A DNA stretch of 12,195 bases from CAYHDN01 sp964355425 (GTDB taxonomy: Bacteria > Patescibacteriota > UBA1384 > XYA2-FULL-43-10 > CAINNR01): the NCBI GenBank assembly GCA_964355425.1, contig CAYHDN010000025.1:1-12195 (forward strand), in the 5' to 3' direction. The notes under the pieces were generated by a model. It saw only the letters and a list, made by a program, of their open reading frames with translations. It did no database searches and had not been told where the DNA came from. Made by a program: the position numbers and the translations under genes. Positions 7,766-12,069 of this stretch are shown one piece after another. How positions within the stretch are numbered: the first letter of the stretch is position 1; every line of letters starts with the position of its first letter.

Positions 7766-7826
7766 CGCCCTCTCGTAGCGAACATTCGTCCCGATGCCCA
7801 TCGGGACGAATTCGAGCGAAGGAGGA
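7766..7826. repeat. Long palindromic hairpin element between tpiA and the EF-like gene
   Basis: The centre is a perfect 12-bp inverted repeat (arms 7784-7795 and 7800-7811) around a GCCC loop. Imperfectly complementary flanks (CCCTC on the left, GAAGGAGG on the right) extend it to about 60 bases. It is more GC-rich than its surroundings, has no T-tract right after it, and does not look like a simple terminator. Its outer motif (cgtagcga, gcgaaggag) resembles the palindromic insert in uvrC at 10869-10907, which suggests a dispersed REP-like family in this genome. It may also mark an mRNA processing site between two transcripts. Confidence 0.6.
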
Positions 7827-7842
7827 CTAAGATATTAATTTT

Positions 7843-8109
7843 TTAGATTAAATAAACCTTGCAGCCTTCATGGACTTTCTCGTCAACCTTCATCCCAATC
7901 TCATCACCGGCTTTTGCTTCCGAAATGTCCGCTCGATCGATTTGCATCGAGGTAACTTCTTGCTCAAATTCTTTGCCGCTCGGCGCGACAATCTTGACTT
8001 TGTCGCCAACTTTTATTGGCGCTTCAACCGAGAGAACTGCAGCAGAAACGTGTGGAAAGAAATGTGTAATCACCCCAACTAATTTTCCCTCTTTTTTGTC
8101 CTCTGCCAT
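7843..8109 (-). CDS. Small translation-elongation-factor-like protein (EF-Tu domain 2-like beta barrel)
   Basis: This 88-aa protein looks like a free-standing domain 2 of translational GTPases. It has alternating beta-strand patterns, GKLVGVITHFFPHVSAAVLSV near 8-27, the strand-turn motif IKVGDKVKIVAP at 32-43, then EVTSMQIDRADISEAKAGDEIGMKV at about 51-75, which parallels the domain 2 sequences that sit after the G domain in EF-Tu, IF2 and EF-G. There is no GTPase domain, so it is not a translation factor by itself. Its role is not known to me. Proteins of this type may bind tRNA ends or a partner enzyme. It starts 2 bases after the yvcK stop codon with an AGGAG site inside the end of yvcK, so the two are almost certainly co-translated. 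Confidence 0.75.
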   Translation of the reverse strand: MAEDKKEGKLVGVITHFFPHVSAAVLSVEAPIKVGDKVKIVAPSGKEFEQEVTSMQIDRADISEAKAGDEIGMKVDEKVHEGCKVYLI

Positions 8110-8111
8110 TT

Positions 8112-9152
8112 TTACTCCTTGTTTACATTGTCTTTAACACTATTATAAAGTAAAATGATTTCTTTCGCCAGTCGTTCTTGGTCATGATGCAATGGAAATT
8201 TCCTATCGATTAAATCTTTGCGAACAATTTGATAGCTCTGATATCGATCGTCTTCATAGGTGATATTATTTATTTCTCCAAGTTGACCAACTTTTTTTGA
8301 TTTTTTAATGATTTTATTGTTGACCAAAACATAATCAAATAACTTTTCCCTGGTATGGGTTTCAATGGCTTCAAGGTGATCAGTAATACCCATATTCTCT
8401 GTTTCACCACGCTCAGTAGAGCAGTTAGCAATGAATATCTTTGTGGCAGAAACGTTATTTCTTAGCGCCCTGATAATGCCCGGAATTAACAAATTAGGCA
8501 TAATTGAGGTGTATAAACTGCCAGGACCGATAATGATCAAATCGGCTCCAACGATTGCTTCAACTGACTTTTTATAAGCGCCAACTGCTTTTTTTGCGTA
8601 AAAAATCCTTTTAATCTTTTTACCAGCTAGCGGGATTTTGTCTTCACCAATTGTCCGTGTGCCATCGATAAATGAAGCCGCGAGTTGAACATTGTCAAGC
8701 GTTGATGGGTAAACATTGCCAACTGTCCCTAATAAATGGTGAGAAACCTCTATCGCTTTTTCGAATGATCCGTATTTTTGAATTAGGGCGGCTAGCCAAA
8801 TATTTCCCAGTGGATGATTTGAAAGAAAACCACTACTTTTGGGAAAGCGATATTCAAAAACCTCTGTGATTAATTGGTAGTCATCAGACAATGCGGCTAA
8901 ACATTTTCTGGCATCACCGGGTGGCAAGGTCTTAAACACTCTTCTGATTACTCCGGAACTTCTTCCAGAATCTGACATGGCAACAATTGCGGTAATATTA
9001 TTTGAGTACTTTTTCAAGCCACGAAGTAAATTAGAAAGTCCGCTGCCACCGCCAATGGCAACAATTTTAATCTCGCCCCGGCCATATCTGGGATCTGTCG
9101 GCTCATACTTCAGCGACAACCACCATTTTTTTAGGAATTTTTTAATTGACAT
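8112..9152 (-). CDS. yvcK: YvcK/CofD-family UDP-sugar-binding regulator of gluconeogenesis and cell wall
   Basis: This 346-aa protein belongs to the YvcK branch of the CofD-like fold. In Bacillus YvcK binds UDP-GlcNAc and is needed for growth on gluconeogenic carbon sources and for normal cell-wall enzyme placement. Motifs: AIGGGSGLSNLLRGLK at 32-47 (nucleotide-binding loop), AMSDSGRSSG at 58-67, LPPGDARKCLAALS at 76-89, HPLGNIWLAAL at 113-123, and IIGPGSLYTSIMPNLL at 207-222. A basic, aromatic N-terminal stretch (1-25) precedes the fold. The start is ATG without a clear Shine-Dalgarno. It is followed after 2 bases by the EF-like gene and is divergent from a plus-strand orphan gene. Its link with glycolysis genes downstream fits a carbon-metabolism role, but that is inference. 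Confidence 0.9.
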   Translation of the reverse strand: MSIKKFLKKWWLSLKYEPTDPRYGRGEIKIVAIGGGSGLSNLLRGLKKYSNNITAIVAMSDSGRSSGVIRRVFKTLPPGDARKCLAALSDDYQLITEVFEYRFPKSSGFLSNHPLGNIWLAALIQKYGSFEKAIEVSHHLLGTVGNVYPSTLDNVQLAASFIDGTRTIGEDKIPLAGKKIKRIFYAKKAVGAYKKSVEAIVGADLIIIGPGSLYTSIMPNLLIPGIIRALRNNVSATKIFIANCSTERGETENMGITDHLEAIETHTREKLFDYVLVNNKIIKKSKKVGQLGEINNITYEDDRYQSYQIVRKDLIDRKFPLHHDQERLAKEIILLYNSVKDNVNKE

Positions 9153-9174
9153 AAATGTGATTAAATGATACTAT
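9146..9174 (+). promoter_or_regulatory. Plus-strand promoter with -35 TTGACA and extended -10
   Basis: A perfect TTGACA (9146-9151) is followed after 17 bases by TACTAT (9169-9174), with a TG one base upstream of the -10. The same TTGACAT-N13-TGATACT arrangement occurs before the other plus-strand orphan at 11462. The -35 box overlaps the ATGTCA start of yvcK on the other strand. Confidence 0.7.
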
Positions 9175-9192
9175 TTTTCTGCGAAACTTCAA
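9165..9192 (-). promoter_or_regulatory. Candidate promoter for yvcK
   Basis: On the minus strand TTGAAG (9187-9192) and TATCAT (9165-9170) are 16 bases apart and would start a transcript a few bases before the yvcK ATG, giving a near-leaderless mRNA. It overlaps the divergent plus-strand promoter and ribosome site, so the two genes may compete for polymerase. The match to consensus is moderate. Confidence 0.35.
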
Positions 9193-9197
9193 GGAGG
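9192..9197 (+). promoter_or_regulatory. Strong AGGAGG ribosome site that sets the start of the membrane orphan
   Basis: AGGAGG is 8 nt before ATG at 9206. The frame is open further upstream through a GTG at 9197 that overlaps this site, so that GTG cannot be the start. Confidence 0.8.
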
Positions 9198-9205
9198 TGG
9201 CCACG

Positions 9206-9802
9206 ATGGTCGTCAAGATCGACTCGATGCTGTTCCGATACGCCGGTTGGCTGATCCGCGTTGCTGCCTTCTTCGGCATCAACCGCTGGCAGTTGATAGT
9301 TATCTGGATCCTTGTTTCTGGAATAATTCTGCTATTGCTATATGCGAGCGCCCCCTTGCTGATAGTGTTGGGGATACCAGTAGCATGCGGGCTGTATTCA
9401 GAAACAAAGAAGGATGGAGACCTGGAACGGGCTCGAAAATCCTATCGCGAAGACGACACGCTATCCGAAGACATGCCCCAAACTGCTTTTTTACGGGTGG
9501 TGATTGTGTTCCTTTGGATAATCGTCACGCTGTTCATATCTGGTTTTTTGACCTGGTTAGCGGTATCAGTTGGGTTTGTTCAAGGCAATACTCCAGCGAT
9601 TGTGATTGCAATTGCGCTTCTGAAAATCACTCTACCACACGAATACTGGTACTACTTCTGCCTCCACCAGTCGCCAAAGGATCCGGTGACTCTGCGACAG
9701 TTGGCCAAGTCGCTAGCTGCCAAAGTCCGCAAGGCGCTGTCTCCGACGCCACAACCCAGATTGGCACCGCAACCGGTTTCTGCCTGTGCCCCGCTGCCAT
9801 AG
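9206..9802 (+). CDS. Hypothetical multi-spanning membrane protein, GC-rich orphan
   Basis: I do not recognise this 198-aa protein. It has hydrophobic segments at about 29-46, 47-64 (separated by Ser-Ala-Pro), 96-123 (long, perhaps one bent or two short helices) and 129-143. A charged, probably cytoplasmic loop at 66-93 is rich in Glu, Asp and Arg, and a Pro/Ala/Gln-rich basic tail runs from about 156 to the end. There is no cleavable signal peptide. GC is about 51% by hand count over 9241-9780, against about 40% in sampled neighbouring gene lines, and it lies on the opposite strand to its neighbours. It has its own promoter, strong ribosome site and terminator, so it is a self-contained expression unit. 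Recent acquisition is possible. The other reading frame open here (9247-10086) runs through the terminator and is not credible. Confidence 0.75.
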   Translation: MVVKIDSMLFRYAGWLIRVAAFFGINRWQLIVIWILVSGIILLLLYASAPLLIVLGIPVACGLYSETKKDGDLERARKSYREDDTLSEDMPQTAFLRVVIVFLWIIVTLFISGFLTWLAVSVGFVQGNTPAIVIAIALLKITLPHEYWYYFCLHQSPKDPVTLRQLAKSLAAKVRKALSPTPQPRLAPQPVSACAPLP

Positions 9803-9820
9803 CGCGGGCATTTTTTTATT
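9787..9820 (+). terminator. Intrinsic terminator overlapping the stop codon of the membrane orphan
   Basis: A GC-rich stem (TGCCCCGC at 9787-9794 with GCGCGGGCA at 9802-9810, one bulged C) closes over a loop containing most of the TAG stop (9800-9802), followed directly by seven T and ATTT. The last residues of the protein are therefore encoded inside the hairpin. Confidence 0.88.
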
Positions 9821-9846
9821 TCAATCTATCAAAGATTTTACAAGTA

Positions 9847-9866
9847 TTCTCTAGTTCTGCAGAACT
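9847..9866. repeat. Second copy of the regulator-associated palindrome core
   Basis: The 20 bases ttctctagttctgcagaact are identical to 10159-10178, so this direct repeat flanks the winged-helix gene. The right 14 bases (9853-9866) are a perfect palindrome that ends exactly one base before the gene's stop codon on the minus strand. It may be a second operator, or the end of a mobile cassette. Confidence 0.75.
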
Positions 9867-10139
9867 TCAGAAGGTCTCTATAATCTTTAAAATCTTTTTT
9901 CCATATGGAGTCAGCGTGTGTTCCACTAAATTGCCAGAATTATATTTGTTTATCAACCCAGCAATCTTTAACTTTCTGGTATGTTCAAAAATAGTTTTAA
10001 AATTGCATTTTAAAGTCTTAGCGATTGTATCGAGCGAGGCGCCATCATTTTTTTTTAAATACAAAAGAATTTCAATTCGCCGATGATTACTCAACCCCTT
10101 AAAAATCCTTTCGAACTTTCTAATTTCTTTTTTATTCAT
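9867..10139 (-). CDS. ArsR-like winged helix-turn-helix transcriptional regulator
   Basis: This 90-aa protein is a single winged-helix domain. The pattern FKGLSNHRRIEILLYL (13-28), ASLDTIAKTLKCNFKTIFEHTRKLKIAGLI (34-63, with the recognition helix around 47-57) and a beta wing NSGNLVEHTLTPYGKKIL (67-84) fits the ArsR/MarR-like superfamily. The only cysteine (C45) is not in the metal-binding ELCVCDL form of metal-sensing ArsR proteins, so metal sensing is unlikely. The start ATG lies 7 nt after a perfect TATAAT, which predicts a leaderless mRNA, and no Shine-Dalgarno is present. A 34-bp perfect palindrome just upstream covers the -35 region, so self-repression is likely. The ligand and other targets are unknown. 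It is convergent with the membrane orphan and lies downstream of uvrC. Confidence 0.85.
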   Translation of the reverse strand: MNKKEIRKFERIFKGLSNHRRIEILLYLKKNDGASLDTIAKTLKCNFKTIFEHTRKLKIAGLINKYNSGNLVEHTLTPYGKKILKIIETF

Positions 10140-10146
10140 TGATCTG

Positions 10147-10155
10147 ATTATACCA
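10147..10155 (-). promoter_or_regulatory. Extended -10 promoter for a leaderless regulator mRNA
   Basis: TGGTATAAT on the minus strand is a perfect extended -10 element. The usual initiation distance of about 7 nt places the transcript start at or beside the ATG at 10139. The -35 region falls inside the adjacent palindrome and has no good match, which is common with extended -10 promoters. Confidence 0.7.
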
Positions 10156-10188
10156 TACTTCTCTAGTTCTGCAGAACTAGAGAAGTAT
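10155..10188. promoter_or_regulatory. 34-bp perfect palindrome, likely operator of the winged-helix regulator
   Basis: The two 17-bp arms (10155-10171 and 10172-10188) are exact reverse complements with no loop, centred on CTGCAG. It occupies the -35 region of the regulator's promoter and touches the extended -10, the position of a repressor site. It ends on the last base of the uvrC stop codon, so it could also fold as a hairpin at the uvrC 3' end, but there is no T-tract. A shorter copy lies at 9847-9866. Confidence 0.75.
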
Positions 10189-11468
10189 TATTTAATCATA
10201 TTTCTTCGATGTAAGCTACGATAATAACTTTGTGAAAAGCGATGGGCTTCATCGCGAGCAACAAGGGCGAAATTTTTCAATTCTGGATTCTTTTGAAAGT
10301 ATTTTCCGACTTCCGGTATAGAATAATGAAATTCATCTTTGCTACGATCTGGCCCCTTGGCGATTGAAATTACTGGTATGGTAATTTTCAGCTCTGATAA
10401 TATCAAATTGACCGACTTCAAATGTGTCGCGCCGCCATCGATAACTATCAAATTCGGCTTCGGCCAATCATTTGAAAACCTGCGATTGATAATTTCTTGC
10501 ATCATAGCGATGTCGTTTGCTCCAACGATAGTTTTAATTTTAAATTTTTTATACTCGCTTTTATCAATTTTACCAAGAGTTAAAACCGTCATTGCGCCAG
10601 CGGCATAATCGCCGCCGATATTTGAAATATCATATGCTTCGATTCTGGCAAAAATTGAGCCAGTTCTAAAATCATCAAAGGAATCTTTTAATCCAATCGA
10701 GTATCTGTTTAAATGCTCTAACACAAATAATTTATCGCGAATGGCTGCCGCTTTTTCATACTTTTTCATACGGCTTAATTCCTTCATCTCGGCTGATAAC
10801 TTCCGGACGATCTTCTGTTTTTTACCGGAAAGAAAGTCTCTGAGATATTTTATTTGCTTTTGACATTCGACTCTTCGTGCCCTCCGTAGCCTTGGCGAAG
10901 GAGAGTCACATGGTGCCAAACATAAATTAATATCACCATACAAACAAGCCTTGGATAACCTTTCCGCCCGGTGATATTTCGTTTCTGAACAATCTGCATA
11001 GGGGAAAATTTTTCGCAAAATTCTCAACGCTCGTTTTAGAACTTCGCCAGATTGATACGGTCCAAAATAGTGCAACTTTTTATTTTTTAAGTCAATATTT
11101 CTCGCCCGCTGAATTTCAATTCGTGGAATTTCCTCTTTAGAAATTTCAATAAGATAAAAACTTTTATCATCTTTTTGCCGCGAATTGTATTTCGGTTTAA
11201 TTTTGTTTATAAGCTCAGCTTCGAGAAAAACAGCTTCAATTTCCGAATCAGTTTCTACAGTTTTAATGCGGTCGACCAAACCAACCATCTGAAAAATTGC
11301 TTCGGAGCGAGTTTCAGTCAATTCTTCAACTTTCAAAAAATATGATTTAACTCGCGAGCGAAGATTCTTTGCTTTACCAATATACAAAATCTTACCGGCT
11401 TTATCATAGAATTGATAAACTCCCGGCCCCGTCGGCAAAATATTCAATTTTTCTTTCGATATTGACAT
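10188..11468 (-). CDS. uvrC: Excinuclease ABC subunit UvrC, short form
   Basis: UvrC makes both incisions beside a DNA lesion in nucleotide excision repair. The N-terminal GIY-YIG nuclease domain is clear: GVYQFYDKAGKILYIGKA at about 16-33, with R37, E75-E83 region and N95 following. A cysteine cluster (C160, C175, C183, C187), a UVR domain for UvrB contact around 220-255, and the RNase H-like endonuclease domain follow, with D280 in EAYDIS, D344 in VIDGG, and D406-H409 in RDEAHRF as expected catalytic residues. The protein has 426 aa against about 600 in Escherichia coli and stops right after the endonuclease domain, so the C-terminal helix-hairpin-helix pair is missing. Residues 188-201 (rich in Ser, Pro and Arg) replace the usual short linker and are encoded by a palindromic insert. 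ATG start; no Shine-Dalgarno. Confidence 0.95.
   Translation of the reverse strand: MSISKEKLNILPTGPGVYQFYDKAGKILYIGKAKNLRSRVKSYFLKVEELTETRSEAIFQMVGLVDRIKTVETDSEIEAVFLEAELINKIKPKYNSRQKDDKSFYLIEISKEEIPRIEIQRARNIDLKNKKLHYFGPYQSGEVLKRALRILRKIFPYADCSETKYHRAERLSKACLYGDINLCLAPCDSPSPRLRRARRVECQKQIKYLRDFLSGKKQKIVRKLSAEMKELSRMKKYEKAAAIRDKLFVLEHLNRYSIGLKDSFDDFRTGSIFARIEAYDISNIGGDYAAGAMTVLTLGKIDKSEYKKFKIKTIVGANDIAMMQEIINRRFSNDWPKPNLIVIDGGATHLKSVNLILSELKITIPVISIAKGPDRSKDEFHYSIPEVGKYFQKNPELKNFALVARDEAHRFSQSYYRSLHRRNMIK
10869..10907. repeat. Palindromic element inserted in frame in uvrC
   Basis: Outer arms GACTCT (10869-10874) and AGAGTC (10902-10907) enclose an imperfect inner hairpin CTCCGTAGCC-TT-GGCGAAGGAG (10882-10903, 8 of 10 pairs). 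It encodes an Arg- and Pro-rich stretch where UvrC proteins normally have a short conserved linker. The core resembles flank motifs of the hairpin at 7766-7826, so both may belong to one dispersed family. Confidence 0.6.
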
Positions 11469-11490
11469 ATACTGCTACTTTTGATACTCT
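11462..11490 (+). promoter_or_regulatory. Plus-strand promoter with -35 TTGACA and extended -10
   Basis: TTGACA (11462-11467) is 17 bases from TACTCT (11485-11490), with TG one base upstream of the -10. The layout, TTGACAT-N13-TGATACT, equals that at 9146. The -35 box overlaps the ATGTCA start of uvrC on the minus strand. It would give a leader of about 20 nt containing the AGGAGG site at 11506-11511. Confidence 0.65.
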
Positions 11491-11517
11491 ACGAGACACA
11501 GAACCAGGAGGATCATC

Positions 11518-11796
11518 ATGGTTAATCAGGACATCGCAAGCGACTCGAGAGTATACGGTGGAGTCTGGAGGCGGAAGAAAACGGGACAACTGTTTGTCGC
11601 CATAGGGCCAATGGATGGTCGCGGCGATCCCATCGTCAGGCTCGTGGGTAACGATGCTAAGGACAGGGTTATCTGGACATCTACAGGCACCGATCGCTAC
11701 AACGACTGTTCCGGCAATCTACTCAAGGATTATGAGTTCGTCGGGATGGCGCTTGATCTCATTCCAGACACAGTTGTCAGCGCGGCTTCGAAATGA
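11518..11796 (+). CDS. Hypothetical small soluble protein, GC-rich orphan
   Basis: I do not recognise this 92-aa protein. It has no membrane segment or signal peptide. Alternating hydrophobic residues with glycines and aromatic positions (GGVWRRKKTGQLFVAIGP at about 14-31, DPIVRLVGN at 37-45, DRVIWTSTG at 49-57, YEFVGMALDLIP at 72-83) suggest a small all-beta fold, perhaps SH3-like as in several short phage and accessory proteins; this is a guess from pattern only. A perfect AGGAGG site (11506-11511) lies 6 nt before the ATG. GC is about 54% by hand count, well above the neighbouring gene lines. Like the 198-aa orphan it has its own promoter and a terminator folded over its stop codon and is divergent from a minus-strand housekeeping gene. 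Confidence 0.72.
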   Translation: MVNQDIASDSRVYGGVWRRKKTGQLFVAIGPMDGRGDPIVRLVGNDAKDRVIWTSTGTDRYNDCSGNLLKDYEFVGMALDLIPDTVVSAASK

Positions 11797-11810
11797 AGCC
11801 GCAATTTTTT
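11782..11810 (+). terminator. Intrinsic terminator overlapping the stop codon of the small orphan
   Basis: A perfect 8-bp stem (GCGGCTTC at 11782-11789, GAAGCCGC at 11795-11802) with a 5-base loop is followed by AA and six T. The TGA stop (11794-11796) lies at the loop and 3' arm. An alternative hairpin CCGCAAT...ATTGCGG (11799-11817) shares bases with it and would work on the other strand. Confidence 0.88.
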
Positions 11811-11825
11811 ATTGCGGAGCAATAA

Positions 11826-11842
11826 TCCTGAGCGGAGTCGAA
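11826..11842. repeat. Short repeat-like motif
   Basis: The 17 bases tcctgagcggagtcgaa look like a short dispersed repeat that I recall from many bacterial intergenic regions; only this single copy is visible here. It would need a genome-wide count. Confidence 0.3.
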
Positions 11843-11852
11843 AAATCTTCAA

Positions 11853-11918
11853 TTACTCCAAAAGCCCGACCCCAGCACCAGTTCTGAGCAACCAGACGGT
11901 GTGGGACTTCGCTTTCAC
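11853..11918 (-). other. Possible leaderless 21-codon ORF or small RNA
   Basis: Downstream of a good minus-strand promoter is a GC-rich block (about 11856-11922) in otherwise AT-rich DNA. A GTG codon 7 nt after TATAAT opens a 21-aa frame ending in TAA, beginning with a basic stretch and then Trp-Leu-Leu and several Gly. The spacing matches the leaderless regulator gene. It could equally be a small noncoding RNA, or the remnant of a repeat or gene. No known RNA family was recognised, including tRNA, tmRNA, 4.5S and 6S. Confidence 0.25.
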
Positions 11919-11925
11919 CGCGCTA

Positions 11926-11954
11926 ATTATATCCTGAGACCAAAAAATATTCAA
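11926..11954 (-). promoter_or_regulatory. Minus-strand promoter (TTGAAT-N17-TATAAT)
   Basis: A perfect TATAAT (plus positions 11926-11931) has TTGAAT (11949-11954) exactly 17 bases upstream. It reads leftward into the GC-rich block at 11856-11922, where no established gene lies, so a short transcript is predicted. Confidence 0.55.
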
Positions 11955-11994
11955 TATTACACTGGTTTTTTGCTTCTTTAATTACAAGTTATTA

Positions 11995-12032
11995 TTACCG
12001 AAAAAGTGGTCGATCGACCACTTTTTCGGTAA
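11995..12032. terminator. 38-bp perfect palindrome, probable bidirectional terminator
   Basis: The two 19-base halves are exact reverse complements centred on CGATCG (12011-12016). The core stem GTGGTCGA/TCGACCAC is framed by five A on the left and five T on the right, the layout of a terminator that works in both directions. It lies downstream of the partial synthetase gene on the minus strand. A protein-binding site is the alternative. Confidence 0.6.
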
Positions 12033-12044
12033 AGAGTTAGTACT

Positions 12045-12068
12045 TTAGAATGCGAGTACACATTCTAA
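12045..12068. terminator. Small hairpin just after the synthetase stop codon
   Basis: Arms TTAGAATG (12045-12052) and CATTCTAA (12061-12068) enclose an 8-base loop one base beyond the synthetase stop. It has no strong T-tract, so it may stabilise the 3' end rather than terminate, with the palindrome at 11995-12032 as the actual stop. Confidence 0.35.
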
Positions 12069-12069
12069 T

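Noticed and set aside
9197..9205. GTG start for the membrane orphan
   Set aside because: The GTG overlaps the AGGAGG site itself; ATG 9206 has correct 8-nt spacing.
9247..10086. Long plus-strand open frame of 279 codons
   Set aside because: It overlaps the better-supported 198-aa gene in another frame, runs through that gene's intrinsic terminator and across the regulator gene, and has no ribosome site at its start.
11404..11589. Minus-strand open frame of 61 codons across the uvrC start
   Set aside because: It overlaps the N-terminus of uvrC in another frame and the promoter of the plus-strand orphan, with no ribosome site.
11615..11887. Plus-strand open frame of 90 codons
   Set aside because: It is an alternate frame of the 92-aa orphan and crosses that gene's terminator.
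11811..12069. Possible tRNA, tmRNA or SRP RNA in the gene-poor right end
   Set aside because: No cloverleaf, no TTCGA-type T-loop in the right place and no SRP or tmRNA signature could be found by eye on either strand.
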